Positions 50,932-60,944 of a DNA stretch of 64,000 nucleotides are shown in pieces (the stretch's first letter is position 1; each line of letters begins with the position of its first letter). The stretch is from Capilliphycus salinus. Lineage in GTDB: Bacteria; Cyanobacteriota; Cyanobacteriia; Cyanobacteriales; Microcoleaceae. The stretch lies in contig NZ_CP178543.1 of the NCBI RefSeq assembly GCF_047276495.1, positions 5,580,001 to 5,644,000 of the forward strand, read 5' to 3'. A program made the translations under genes and the position numbers. Under the pieces are notes generated by a model. That model had not been told where the DNA came from, did no database searches, and worked only from the letters and a program-made list of their open reading frames with translations.

Positions 50932-51594
50932 GTGCAAACGCTTCATCTATCGGAATCAAATCACCCCCTGGTGAAGTCGCTATCCCATCATAGCGATCAA
51001 GAGTTGCTGACGATGTTTCAAAATCACCCGGATCGGGGGAAATATTTTGTGACCATTTTCTGTCGTTATGCGCTGATTGTTAACACTTTGATTAGTCATT
51101 CTGTGCGATCGCCGGTACAAGCCGAGTATTTATTTTCTCAGACTTGGCGACATATTTTTTATGAAATGCGAGGTTTAAACTTGCGGGAATCCCAAGCGAC
51201 GCCCGGAGAAACCACGCTACAAAATTGGTTAATTAATGTGACGGCGATTTGTATTAACGGCGCCGAACTTCCTCCGGTTGAGTCGATTCAATATTCTCTG
51301 AAAGCCGCACCTTCGCCGCTGTGGTGTTATGTGGGACAAGCCTTAGATCAACTCGATCCTTTGTTGCGTTTGGCGGTGGTGATGGCGCAAACCTTTCATT
51401 GGAGTGAAACCCGGATCGCGGCTTATTTACAAGCGGAAGGAGAAGCAATTTCTCCCAACGAAGTCAAGGATTTACTCAAGCAGGGATACAAAGAACTTCA
51501 GAAGAATATACCCGAAGATATTCGCGCCATTTATTGGAATGAAGCGATCGCAAATCCCGAACAAAATAGCCAGGAAGAACTACTTCAGTCTTAA
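50932..51594 (+). CDS. Sigma-70-like small protein
   Basis: The 220-residue protein has region-2-like helices (about residues 38-80; RYALIVNTLISHSVRSPVQA, then EYLFSQTWRHIF) and a region-4-like C-terminal helix-turn-helix (about 140-190; LDPLLRLAVVMAQTFHWSET). This is an ECF-like layout, probably an alternative sigma factor of a cyanobacterial group. The start is a GTG with a good promoter upstream. The sigma identity is tentative because core contact residues are diverged. It is divergent from potB. Confidence 0.6.
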   Translation: MQTLHLSESNHPLVKSLSHHSDQELLTMFQNHPDRGKYFVTIFCRYALIVNTLISHSVRSPVQAEYLFSQTWRHIFYEMRGLNLRESQATPGETTLQNWLINVTAICINGAELPPVESIQYSLKAAPSPLWCYVGQALDQLDPLLRLAVVMAQTFHWSETRIAAYLQAEGEAISPNEVKDLLKQGYKELQKNIPEDIRAIYWNEAIANPEQNSQEELLQS

Positions 51595-51690
51595 TTAAAA
51601 TCGCTTTTAATGTCTTTTAAAATTGTTGGAAACAGTGGCTTATCGGTCTGAGAGAAACCCAAACTTTTAAATCGTTTAATTTGTTTAAAA

Positions 51691-51716
51691 AGACCCGGAT
51701 GTAGGAATCCGGATCG
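51691..51716 (-). terminator. Terminator of the TPR-GT61 gene
   Basis: On the minus strand, GATCCGGAT-TCCTAC-ATCCGGGTC is followed by TTTTTAAAC, a stem with U-run 12 bp after the stop codon at 51728. Confidence 0.65.
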
Positions 51717-51727
51717 GTTTGTTTATT

Positions 51728-54700
51728 TTAGGCTTCGACCTCAATTTTCTCAACTAATACGGCTTCTATTTCCGTGAGTTCAGTTGCTTGGCGATAAACC
51801 TCAATTGCTTCATCGAGTTGACCGTTTTCTTGAAGAATATCTCCTAATCGATGGTAGGCTTCCCCGTTTTTGGGTTCCAACTCTATCAACTGTCGATAGC
51901 AACGAATCGCTTGATCGAACTGAGCTTGAGCTATCCAAATCTCTCCTAAATGTTGATAGACTAAACCTAATTTTGGATTGAGGTCAAGTGCTTTTTTGTA
52001 TGCGGTTATTGCTTCTTCCCAACGTTGAAGATGAGCAAGAACTTGACCCAACCTACAGTAAAAATTTGGATTTTGGGGATGATATTTAACCGCTTGATAA
52101 TAGATGGCGATCGCTTCCGGCCATTTCTGTTTTCTGATGTATATCTCTCCCAAATTTCGGTAAGCTTCGATGTGAGATTGATCTAATTTAATCAGTTGTT
52201 GATAGCAAGAAATCGCCCAATCAAGCTTTCCTAATTTTAGCATTGACTGAGCCAATTTTGCCAGATCTTCAGCGGTAAAAGTTTCGGGTTCTAGACTAAA
52301 AACCTGATACCAACATTTGGCCCATTCTTGAGTTTTTCCTAACCGTTTCCAAATTTTAGCCAAGTTGCGATAAGCAGAAGCCAAATTGGGTTTGAGTGAA
52401 ATGGCTTTTTGATAATAGGAAATTGCCAACTCCCATTCTTGATTTTTGGCTGACAAACTCCCCAAGTTTGCATGAACTTCTGCAATATTAGGATCGAGAC
52501 TTAACGCTTGATTATATTGTTGTTTTGCTTCTTCTAATTGACCCAAAGCTTGTAAAGCATTTCCCCAAAGTTTATAAGCCATTGCGACATCCGGCTTACT
52601 TTCAATCGCCTTTTGACAGCAATAAATTACTTTTTTAAACTGCCTTTCTTTCAAACAATCTTCAGCCTGATTGAGATAATTTTCCGCCTCTTTAAACTGT
52701 TTTGAACGGTTTTCTGCTGCCGAACTCTCAACTTTTGTAGAATCTTCAGAAAGCTGAATTTCATCAAATTTTGAGTTTAACCCCAACTTTCCATTTAGAT
52801 TCTGTTGAGGAACAGATGAAACAGAAGCAACCTCAACCGACTCAGAATTTTGATGACCATTCCCTTCGTTGAGCAAGTTTTGGATATTATTTTCAGGTTT
52901 ATATTCTTGAGGTTCTGAGAGGGTTTTGTGATCAACTTGTTGGAGTTTTTGTAAATAAAATTCTGCTTCAGCAACCTTACCCTGTCGTTTCAAAGCCTCG
53001 CTTAAATTTTCATAAGCTGCGGTCAAATTTGAGTCCATTTCAACGACTCGTTTATAACAGGCGATCGCGGATGTAATTTGATTTTGCTTCAGTAAAGTAT
53101 TACCCAAATCAAAATGTTCTTTGGCGGTGGCGCGCTGCGGGTCTAAACTGTAAGCTTCATACAAACAATTGGCACTTTCTACGGGTTTATTAAGCTGCTT
53201 CCAAACCTTTGATAAATTATGATAAACAACAACGGATTTAGGATTATTTTTTAGTGACTGATGATAATATTCTACAGCCTCTTTCCACTGTTGACTTTGA
53301 GCGCACAGCGTCCCTAAATTCAGATAAATTTCTGCATCTTTCCATCCCAATTCAATCGCTTTTTTATACAGTTTTTGGGCGGATTCTCGATGACCTTGAG
53401 CTTGTTCTATTTGTCCTAATATTTTATAAGCAATTGCGGTATCGGGTTGAAGTTTAAGCACTTGCTGACAGGCTTGAGTTGCTGCGGATAAATGTCCGAG
53501 TTGAGCTTCGGTTTCCGCCTGTTTAATATAGGATTCAACTTGGGATTTTTTCGAGGGTGAGGGAATGTTTTGTTGGGGTGGAATTGGAACCAGAGATTGA
53601 TCGGGTTTAAGTTGAGACTCTGATAATATTTTTTCAATTGAATTAGCCGATAAAACTTCGGGTTGAGAACTCAACAATGGGACTGTATTTTTATCGTCGA
53701 GTATATCTTGACTCAACTGAATTTGGCGTTTCATGGCTTTACCCAAATTCTTATAGGATTCTATAGAATAAGGATTGGATTGAATCGCCTGACAGTAAGA
53801 AGAAATTGCTCGCTCAAGTAATCCCACATCAAGCAAGGTATTTCCCAACTGTAAAAAGTCTTTGGAAGATATCGATTCGGGATTAAGAGTATAAGCCTGA
53901 TACCAACATTCTGCGGCTTCTTGTTTTTTGCCTAATCGATTCCAAATTCTGGCTAAGTTGCGGTAAGCGATGGTAAATTTTGGCTGTAAATTAATGGCTT
54001 TTTGATAACAAATAACCGCAGGTTGCCATTCCTGTTGTTGAGCGTATAACGTCCCCAAATTACAGAAAACTTCTGCAAAATCGGGCCGAAGTTGAATGGC
54101 TTTCGCATAACAATCTTTCGCTTCTTCTAGTTGACCCTGGCTTTGCCGTATATTTCCGAGAATTTTGTAGGCTTTGGCATGGGGTTTAACAACCAGGATT
54201 CGCCGACAAATTTCGGCGGCTTGTTCGTATTTATTTTCATTATAAAAAGCCTCGGCTCCGTACAAATAAATATCTGTATCTTCCGAGTTCAAAGGTAATC
54301 CGGACTGGGGAGAAGCCATCGGGGTTTTGAGGGTAGGTTTTGCGGGGATAAGGGGAGAATTGGGGGGGATGTTATTTTGATGAGAATACATCGCCGAATC
54401 TGATGTACCGGGTTTTAAAGACAGCCTGCTCGGATGTTGGGTAATACCAGCTATTTTCATAACGTTTTCAAGAGATTTTAAGGATATTAAAATATCTTCG
54501 GTTAAAGGGTTAGGATACATAAGCTGTCGAACGGGATAACAGCTAAATTCTTCGCCTTTGAGGTAGTAATGTTGCAGTTTTAGCTGCTGACTAATTACCC
54601 AAAAATAATGGCGAATATAGTGGGGTGAAACTAATTCTATCACTGTTGTTCCCGGAGAACAAAACATGAGATTCGTTAAACCACTACCGTGAGGGGATAG

Positions 54701-56758
54701 GATAATTTCCGCATTCGCAAATAGGGTCACTTGTTCTTCGACGGATAAAGACTCCAATTCGACTCGAACAAATCCCCATTGACTCAGCCAAGATGTTACC
54801 TCTGTTTCATTGATAATTCGACGATAATTCGCCCGTTCTCGACTAATATAAATTCGGGTCGGAGAGTCCGGCTGATTTTGTGTTTTTGAGTTTAAAAATA
54901 GGCTCCGGTTGAACGTCAAAGCTTCGGTAGATAGCCACCCTAAATAACTCGGAAACGAAGGAACAATTAATTTTTCAGCTTGAAGATAAGGAAAGCAATC
55001 GCTTTCGATAATTTTAGTTAGGGGTACCCCTAACTTTTCTAACGTTTCTCGCTGAAAAGGGTGTTGGATGCTGTTAACGATGAACCCATCTATCTGATCC
55101 CAAGAATAACCTCCCTTTTGCAAAATGTCAAATCGAGGTAAAATGTCTACCATCCAGTGAAAATAAACGTTAGCCGATAGGCCAGATAACAGGGCGATAG
55201 TTCCCGGTATTGATTCTAGTTTATACTGTCCTTCGGGCTGAAAATCCTGAGGATTAAAATTTTGTTTTTGATGGGTCTGTTCGAGTTCACAAAAGGGTAG
55301 CTGACCCGGATAACTGCGAGAAAGTTCGGGGATTAACTGATTTTGGTTATCCCAAATTGCAATTTGATCGCAAACCAACCAATGATTTTTTTGAGGAGCA
55401 ACCCAAACTCGTCCTTGTTGAAACTCATCAACTTTAACTTCGGGTTGCTCGATTAAAATATCCTTCTTAAACGCCAAAGAATAAATTTTGTCTTTTCTGG
55501 GTTTTATCTCAAAGTTTTTAGCAATTTTTCTCAGACAAGTCTGACAGTTTAACCCCTCGCAGGTTTGGAGGTTATTCCTGTCGAGATCATCTGCAAGTTT
55601 CAGCTTGATATCCCGTTGATTTTCGGACGCAATATCTAGATAATTTTGCTTGGATTTCTCCCAATAAACCGCATCGATAAACTGTTGAATCACTTCCCCC
55701 GCATTCCATTTTCCTTGCTTTTCTAAACACAGCTTTAATTGCTGATAAGTTTCGAGTGAACGGGGATTAATTTGCAGAGATTTTTTATAAAACGGTTCTG
55801 CTTTTCCATAATGTCGGGAGAGAATCAAAAGCTTTCCTAACTGAATATAAATTTGATTCAGATAGGTAACAGCTTCAGAAAAATTATCGTCTAGATTTAA
55901 AGACTCTAAAAACTGTCCGCAGGTGATAATAGCCTTTTCCAGTTCATCTTTTCCGGTTAAAGCCCGGGCGCGACTGCAATAATAATCAATAAATATTTTT
56001 TGACTGGAAATAGCGGCTTTAAAACAAGCAATGGCGGACTTAAATTCACCAACCGAGATAAATATTTCGCCCAAACTACTTTGAGCAAGAATAGATTCGG
56101 GTTGAAGCTCAATAGCCCGTTTATAACTAGCAATTGCATCCCGATGAAGATTTAAACGTTGAAAACTTTGGCCTAAGTTTTGATAAAAAATAGAATTGTC
56201 AGGCTCTAATTTTATCGCCATTTTAAAACAAAAAACGGCTTTTTTATAAAGGTGGGCTTCCAGCAAACATTGACCCAAGTTATTCAGTAAAATCGCTTCA
56301 CGTTTAAAGGAATTAATCCCCTCTCTTAAAACCAAAATAGCCGCTTTGAGATGCCGCCTAGAAATTAACAGATATCCGAGATGACTGTAAATATCAATCA
56401 AATAATGTTTGTCGGCTTCCGATGGAAAACTTTTGGCAATTTCAATCGCTTTTTGATAGAGATTAATCGCCGCAGAAATTTGACCGTTTTTTTGATAGGC
56501 AATCCCCAAATGATAATAAGCTTTAATCAAGTTGGGATTTTGTTCTAGTGCTTTTTGATAATTACAAATTGCGCCCCGAATATCATTGAGTTGATCGTGA
56601 GCCAAACCTTTATTGAGGTAAATAATCGGCCAAATTGGCTTTTGCTTGAGTGCTTTCTGGTAATAATCAATAGCGGTTTCCCACTCGCCTTTTTCCTGAG
56701 ATTTAAGACCTCTTTTCGCTAGAGATTCGGCGGTATGATACATAGCATTTGTAGACAC
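51728..56758 (-). CDS. Giant TPR protein with embedded GT61-type glycosyltransferase
   Basis: This 1676-residue protein has four TPR blocks (residues about 1-360, 830-1060, 1100-1270 and 1360-1660), with repeats such as AIAIYYQAVKYHPQNPNFYC. Between blocks 1 and 2 lies a glycosyltransferase domain of the GT61/DUF563 type (about 450-790; NVYFHWMVDILPRFDIL, RIYISRERANYRRIINE, ILSPHGSGLTNLMFCSPGTT). DUF563 enzymes add sugars in polysaccharide or glycoprotein synthesis, and TPRs commonly flank them in O-GlcNAc-transferase-like proteins. A Cys pair (CEGLNCQTC) precedes the domain. The GTG start at 56758 is not strong. ATG 56743 would drop five residues. The window shows no other polysaccharide gene beside it, so its substrate is unknown. 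Confidence 0.85.
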   Translation of the reverse strand: MSTNAMYHTAESLAKRGLKSQEKGEWETAIDYYQKALKQKPIWPIIYLNKGLAHDQLNDIRGAICNYQKALEQNPNLIKAYYHLGIAYQKNGQISAAINLYQKAIEIAKSFPSEADKHYLIDIYSHLGYLLISRRHLKAAILVLREGINSFKREAILLNNLGQCLLEAHLYKKAVFCFKMAIKLEPDNSIFYQNLGQSFQRLNLHRDAIASYKRAIELQPESILAQSSLGEIFISVGEFKSAIACFKAAISSQKIFIDYYCSRARALTGKDELEKAIITCGQFLESLNLDDNFSEAVTYLNQIYIQLGKLLILSRHYGKAEPFYKKSLQINPRSLETYQQLKLCLEKQGKWNAGEVIQQFIDAVYWEKSKQNYLDIASENQRDIKLKLADDLDRNNLQTCEGLNCQTCLRKIAKNFEIKPRKDKIYSLAFKKDILIEQPEVKVDEFQQGRVWVAPQKNHWLVCDQIAIWDNQNQLIPELSRSYPGQLPFCELEQTHQKQNFNPQDFQPEGQYKLESIPGTIALLSGLSANVYFHWMVDILPRFDILQKGGYSWDQIDGFIVNSIQHPFQRETLEKLGVPLTKIIESDCFPYLQAEKLIVPSFPSYLGWLSTEALTFNRSLFLNSKTQNQPDSPTRIYISRERANYRRIINETEVTSWLSQWGFVRVELESLSVEEQVTLFANAEIILSPHGSGLTNLMFCSPGTTVIELVSPHYIRHYFWVISQQLKLQHYYLKGEEFSCYPVRQLMYPNPLTEDILISLKSLENVMKIAGITQHPSRLSLKPGTSDSAMYSHQNNIPPNSPLIPAKPTLKTPMASPQSGLPLNSEDTDIYLYGAEAFYNENKYEQAAEICRRILVVKPHAKAYKILGNIRQSQGQLEEAKDCYAKAIQLRPDFAEVFCNLGTLYAQQQEWQPAVICYQKAINLQPKFTIAYRNLARIWNRLGKKQEAAECWYQAYTLNPESISSKDFLQLGNTLLDVGLLERAISSYCQAIQSNPYSIESYKNLGKAMKRQIQLSQDILDDKNTVPLLSSQPEVLSANSIEKILSESQLKPDQSLVPIPPQQNIPSPSKKSQVESYIKQAETEAQLGHLSAATQACQQVLKLQPDTAIAYKILGQIEQAQGHRESAQKLYKKAIELGWKDAEIYLNLGTLCAQSQQWKEAVEYYHQSLKNNPKSVVVYHNLSKVWKQLNKPVESANCLYEAYSLDPQRATAKEHFDLGNTLLKQNQITSAIACYKRVVEMDSNLTAAYENLSEALKRQGKVAEAEFYLQKLQQVDHKTLSEPQEYKPENNIQNLLNEGNGHQNSESVEVASVSSVPQQNLNGKLGLNSKFDEIQLSEDSTKVESSAAENRSKQFKEAENYLNQAEDCLKERQFKKVIYCCQKAIESKPDVAMAYKLWGNALQALGQLEEAKQQYNQALSLDPNIAEVHANLGSLSAKNQEWELAISYYQKAISLKPNLASAYRNLAKIWKRLGKTQEWAKCWYQVFSLEPETFTAEDLAKLAQSMLKLGKLDWAISCYQQLIKLDQSHIEAYRNLGEIYIRKQKWPEAIAIYYQAVKYHPQNPNFYCRLGQVLAHLQRWEEAITAYKKALDLNPKLGLVYQHLGEIWIAQAQFDQAIRCYRQLIELEPKNGEAYHRLGDILQENGQLDEAIEVYRQATELTEIEAVLVEKIEVEA

Positions 56759-57058
56759 TTAATCGCGGAGTAACTGTTAAGCAATAGGATTTTATGCACC
56801 GAAAAACCTATCTATGCAATGCAAGAAAAAGAAGGATAGATCTAATAGCTTAAATTCCTTCCCAGATTCCTAGCTAAAATCCTACTCTCCAAGCAGGTTA
56901 ATGAAATTGATCTTTGAAAAATTATCGAAGCGCCCTGTAAAAAATTAATTGATGCCTATTAGATCTATCAATCCTTCTCTGTTGAAGCTAGAAGAAATGT
57001 AGATGCTGATCGAATTTTGGTCTAAGTGCCTGTAAATAGCAAGCGTGACTTCTAGAGA
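56759..57058. other. Gene-free spacer
   Basis: 300 bp of A/T-rich DNA lie upstream of the TPR-GT61 start and downstream of the RTX stop. No hairpin or promoter is convincing. Confidence 0.4.
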
Positions 57059-58024
57059 TTAGATGATTTCAAAATCATCAAATCCCAGGACGGGTTTATC
57101 TTCAAATTGAGCAATCGGTGAAGCCTTACCCGATTCATCAATATAATAGAGTGAACCCTCACTAGAGTCATAAACCAAGTTAGCACCATCAACCTCACTT
57201 GCACCCGGATTATTCGGATCAAAGTTATCAACGGTGGTAAAGTTACTTCCATCAACAGTACCATCTAAAGCAGTAAAGACAGTATCAGAAAGTTGAATAA
57301 CATCTTTATTCGGATCGAAATCGGTCAGTGTATCCGTATTTTCCGATCCAAAGAAAGAGAAGGCAAAAGTATCAGAACCAGAACTACCACTGATCGTATC
57401 ATTTCCCAGACCGCCACTGAGATAGTTATCACCTCTGATGCCTTGGATAACATCATTACCCTCGCCTCCTAATAAGGTGTCATTTCCGCCACCACCGACG
57501 AGAAGATCATCTCCCAAGTTTCCAGCGATAAAGTCATCACCCTGTTCACCATAGGCGGTATCGTTACCGGCTCCGCCACTGATGCTATCATCACCCAGAC
57601 CGCCTAATAGCTGGTCATTTCCTTTACCTCCAACCAGGGTGTCTTCCTCGTTACCACCGTCTAAAACGTCGTCACCCTCTCCGCCACTGAGGAAGTCGTT
57701 ACCGGCTTGACCCTCGAGAGTATCATTGCCTTCACTATCAATCAGCGTGTCATTTCCGCGTCCACCTCGGCTGGAATCATTCCCCGAGCCGCCTTGAATG
57801 AAGTCATCTCCTGAACCTCCATACAGGCGATCGTCCCCTCCATTACCGCTAATGATATCATCACCTGCACTGGCGGCGAAGATATCCCCATCACTACCTC
57901 CGACGGCTTGATCGTCAGAATCTCCTTGAGTGAAGAAGCGGTTTTCTTCTTCAATGGCTCCTCGAAACACAAATCCACCACCAGGTAACTGGGTGACTTC
58001 CGGGGTTGTTAAAAGCTGAGACAT
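57059..58024 (-). CDS. RTX-type calcium-binding protein, paralogue A
   Basis: The 321-residue protein starts MSQLLTTPEVTQLPGGGFVF with RGAIEE, has about 16 RTX nonapeptides (residues about 42-215; YGGSGDDFIQGGSGNDSSRG), then a C-terminal domain TFAFSFFGSENTDTLTDFDP. This ends with QFEDKPVLGFDDFEII. Start and end are nearly identical to the neighbour at 58324. There is no cleavable signal, so type I secretion is expected. The PGGGFxFRG opening is found in several cyanobacterial RTX proteins. Confidence 0.87.
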   Translation of the reverse strand: MSQLLTTPEVTQLPGGGFVFRGAIEEENRFFTQGDSDDQAVGGSDGDIFAASAGDDIISGNGGDDRLYGGSGDDFIQGGSGNDSSRGGRGNDTLIDSEGNDTLEGQAGNDFLSGGEGDDVLDGGNEEDTLVGGKGNDQLLGGLGDDSISGGAGNDTAYGEQGDDFIAGNLGDDLLVGGGGNDTLLGGEGNDVIQGIRGDNYLSGGLGNDTISGSSGSDTFAFSFFGSENTDTLTDFDPNKDVIQLSDTVFTALDGTVDGSNFTTVDNFDPNNPGASEVDGANLVYDSSEGSLYYIDESGKASPIAQFEDKPVLGFDDFEII

Positions 58025-58323
58025 TTTCCTCCGAGAATTTACAGAAGTAACTCTATACTTTGATACATTAACATCTTTCTTCCGTAAAAACCCGGATGTT
58101 TTGTAAAGATATCAGCCCCTTTTATAAATCTTTTGTAAACCTTAGTCCGGATTCAAAAACCATTTTTTAAGAAAACATTTAAAATTAAAATTAGGTTAAA
58201 TCCGAACATCCTACCCTTTTTATTTATTCGATTTAATTATATTTTTTATAGGATTTTAGTAGATGCCCTGGCTATTTTTTGAATTAATATCCATCGGATA
58301 TTCGCAGGTTGAATCCGAAAAGA

Positions 58324-59421
58324 TTAGATAATTTCAAAGTCATCAAATCCCAGGTTGGGTTTATTTTCAAATTGAGCAATTGGTGAAGCAGTACCCGATT
58401 CATCAATATAGTAGAGCGAACCCCGAGTAGAGTCGTAGACCAAGTTAGCGCCTTGAATCTGACTATTATTCTGATTGTTCGGATCGAAGTTATTAATCGT
58501 GGTAAATTTGCTCGGATCGATGCTACCGTCTAAAGCAGTAAAGACAGTATTTGAGAGTTGAATAACATCTTCAGTCGGATCAAAATCGGTGAGTGTATCG
58601 GTATTTTCAGATCCAAAGAAAGAGAAGGCAAAAGTATCAGCGCCTTCACCGCCGACTAAAGTATCATTTCCCTTATCCCCGATTAATTGATCGTTACCCA
58701 AACCCCCTTCAAGAAAATCGTTATCTAGACCTCCGTAAATGGAGTCATCTCCGATTCCCCCAACCAGAAAATCTTCACCCTGATTTCCCGAGATCAAATC
58801 ATTTCCGCCATGACCGGCAACCGTATCATTTCCCTGACCACCCCAGGCTGTATCATTCCCTTCTCCTCCGCTGAGGCTATCGTCACCTAAATCGCCGAAT
58901 AATACGTCATTTCCTTTACCCGCAATCAAGGTATCATTATCGAGTCCACCAAATAAAAGATCGTTACCTTCTCCGGTGGAGATGAAGTCACGGCCTTTGT
59001 TTCCGACAAAGAAATCGTCGCCTTGATTATCAATTAGGGTGTCATCTCCTTCGCCACCCAAACCAGTATCGTTACCTTCTCCACCTCGAATCAGGTCATT
59101 TCCTTTGTCTGCGAAAACAAAGTCATCTCCTGAATCACTATTAATCGTGTCGTTACCTTGACCTCCGTATATCAGATCTTCATCTTTTGATCCATAAATT
59201 AAATCTTGATCTTGATTTCCGTGAAGGGTATCATTGCCACCAAAACCTCGGATGGTATCATTACCCTCGAAGCCAAACAGGAGATCGTTAAGATCGCCTC
59301 CTGAGATCTCATCGCTAAAATTTGAACCGAGAAAACTATTAGGTTGTTCAGTCGCACCTCGAAACAGAAAGCCACCGCCCGGTAATGGCGTAATTTCAGG
59401 AGTTGTTATGATTTGAGACAT
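58324..59421 (-). CDS. RTX-type calcium-binding protein, paralogue B
   Basis: The 365-residue protein shares N-terminus (PGGGFLFRGATE) and C-terminal domain (SFFGSENTDTLTDFDPTEDV) with paralogue A, 299 bp away, but has about 20 RTX repeats against 16. It likely arose by tandem duplication with later change in repeat number. Calcium-dependent folding outside the cell is expected from the repeats. The biological role is unknown. Confidence 0.87.
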   Translation of the reverse strand: MSQIITTPEITPLPGGGFLFRGATEQPNSFLGSNFSDEISGGDLNDLLFGFEGNDTIRGFGGNDTLHGNQDQDLIYGSKDEDLIYGGQGNDTINSDSGDDFVFADKGNDLIRGGEGNDTGLGGEGDDTLIDNQGDDFFVGNKGRDFISTGEGNDLLFGGLDNDTLIAGKGNDVLFGDLGDDSLSGGEGNDTAWGGQGNDTVAGHGGNDLISGNQGEDFLVGGIGDDSIYGGLDNDFLEGGLGNDQLIGDKGNDTLVGGEGADTFAFSFFGSENTDTLTDFDPTEDVIQLSNTVFTALDGSIDPSKFTTINNFDPNNQNNSQIQGANLVYDSTRGSLYYIDESGTASPIAQFENKPNLGFDDFEII

Positions 59422-59891
59422 GATTTTCTCTATAGAAACTTACAGAATTCACACCACGATCGGTTTATGCAGTAAGCTGTTCCCCGATCTATCTAAGAAT
59501 TTGAATTAGAGAGTTAATTACACTTAGTACCAGAACATCAATCAACAGACCTGTGTTAACAACAATTAACCCAGCCGAAATTCTGTTCTTTTGCAACAGT
59601 ATTTGTTGCCGAATATCACAGTTCAGTTAAATTTTGCCTCGCTGCTTCCCCTGATATTATAAATTAATTCGGCTTAATTTTTCATCCAAATCTATAGTTT
59701 TTATCTGCGGTTAATCTCTTGAATCCGGAAAATTTATAAATTAAGAAAAATTTTATACTATTCAAAATTTAAAAGGCTTTGATTGCTCGATAACTATAGA
59801 TTGTGGGAACTATTAGCCTCGGGTTGTATCATTTTAATCAACTTGAATTTATGTAACTTAAATCACAAAAATGTTCCCGGAATATTTCTGA
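59422..59891. other. Gene-free A/T-rich region
   Basis: About 470 bp upstream of paralogue B contain poly-A/T and no gene. A promoter for paralogue B is expected here, but no clear -35/-10 pair was identified. Confidence 0.4.
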
Positions 59892-60215
59892 TTATAAAAC
59901 TTGATGAACTCGCTGCCCCTGTTGAGGGGTCACTTTAAAATTTGTACTATTGAAGGCGGGAATTGCCAATAAATCCTTGAGAACGGGATCGGGTTTGAAT
60001 TGTTCCCCCAATCGAGAAATTTAGCGGTAAAACGGATCATCGCTTGGGGTTTGATTGCCAGACGCCTCGATCGAGTCGTTGCGATCGCGCCGTTTAGGTC
60101 TAATTTCTCAGTGGGGGCAATCTCTGCTGTTGCTTGACATCCTCCGAAGCCGTAACCCGCGATCGCATCTTTTACTCGATCATTTCTATTTTGTCTGTTT
60201 GGGGATTTTTTCAGG
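59892..60215 (-). pseudogene. Decayed coding region with one-base frameshift
   Basis: On the minus strand the frame upstream of a run of five G (CCCCC at 60005-60009) reads GAIATTRSRRLAIKPQAMIR, then FTAKFLDWG. In the -1 frame after the run it continues EQFKPDPVLKDLLAIPAFNS to TPQQGQRVHQVL and a stop at 59892. One extra G would join both into one open frame. Upstream it reads DAIAGYGFGGCQATAEIAP and meets a stop near 60217. I do not recognise the product. It may be a pseudogene or a sequencing error in the homopolymer. Confidence 0.45.
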
Positions 60216-60461
60216 TCTTTTCACCAACACTACCCGACTAATTTTTCTCTCTTTTGGAGGATGTTTCTATTCAATGTAATGCTTTATCCCCTTTTTATCG
60301 AAAGTATTTGTTTGACTAATTTATCTTTCTTACTCTAGGAGGATGAACGCCCAGAAAACCTTTATTAAGATATATTAAGTGTGCGGTTGAAATACAATTA
60401 TTTATTTTTTGATTTTGACCAATTTTTCAATTTTTTTAGAAATAAAACAGGAGGATGCTCT

Positions 60462-60944
60462 ATGACATTTGCTGAACTTAAAAATAATATTGACCCCGGA
60501 TTAGAGGAATTTAATCGTTTCGACACCGATACTCAACTGGCGCTCTTGTGGTTCTTGTATACAAAAATGGGTGGTTCCATCACACCTGCCGCTCCGGGTG
60601 CGGCCGCTCCGCAAATTGCAGAAGGATTGTATAATCAAATCAAAGAACGCTCTCACGAAGAACAATTACAACTTCAACGGGACTTCTTAGAAGGAACCAA
60701 CAATGAAATTGCCCGCGAATATGGTTCTTTAAGCGATAATACCAAGCTGTTATTATGGTATCGTTTAGCCCAGGGAATGGAAACCAAAGAAATTGTTCCG
60801 ATGCCGGAAGATTATGAACTGAACAAAAAAGCGGACACGCTGTTAGCGGCTATCGAAACCTTAGATTTTGAACAACAAATTACCTTCTTACGGAGGGTCG
60901 TTTCTCCGACGGGTTCTCAACAAACATCCCAGGGAAATATATAA
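60462..60944 (+). CDS. Helical carotenoid protein (OCP N-domain homologue)
   Basis: The 160-residue protein is homologous to the N-terminal carotenoid-binding domain of orange carotenoid protein: TQLALLWFLYTKMGGSITPA, APGAAAPQIAEGLYNQIKER, SHEEQLQLQRDFLEG, KLLLWYRLAQGME and FEQQITFLRRVVSP. Such stand-alone domains (HCPs) bind a ketocarotenoid and can quench singlet oxygen or phycobilisomes. The C-terminal NTF2-like domain of OCP is absent here. AGGAGG sits 7 bp before the ATG at 60462. The frame is open upstream to 60381 but without good starts. A strong terminator follows at 61051. No FRP or CTDH gene was seen nearby. Confidence 0.92.
   Translation: MTFAELKNNIDPGLEEFNRFDTDTQLALLWFLYTKMGGSITPAAPGAAAPQIAEGLYNQIKERSHEEQLQLQRDFLEGTNNEIAREYGSLSDNTKLLLWYRLAQGMETKEIVPMPEDYELNKKADTLLAAIETLDFEQQITFLRRVVSPTGSQQTSQGNI

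Noticed and set aside
60110..60160. Second IS605 right end (minus strand GGAGGATGTCAA)
   Set aside because: Here the bases are inside a protein-like frame reading GFGGCQATAEIAP without the GAATCC hairpin, so the match is probably chance.
60055..60279. Plus-strand frame of 74 codons
   Set aside because: It overlaps the more protein-like decayed minus-strand region and begins inside it. Hydrophobic composition alone is not enough.
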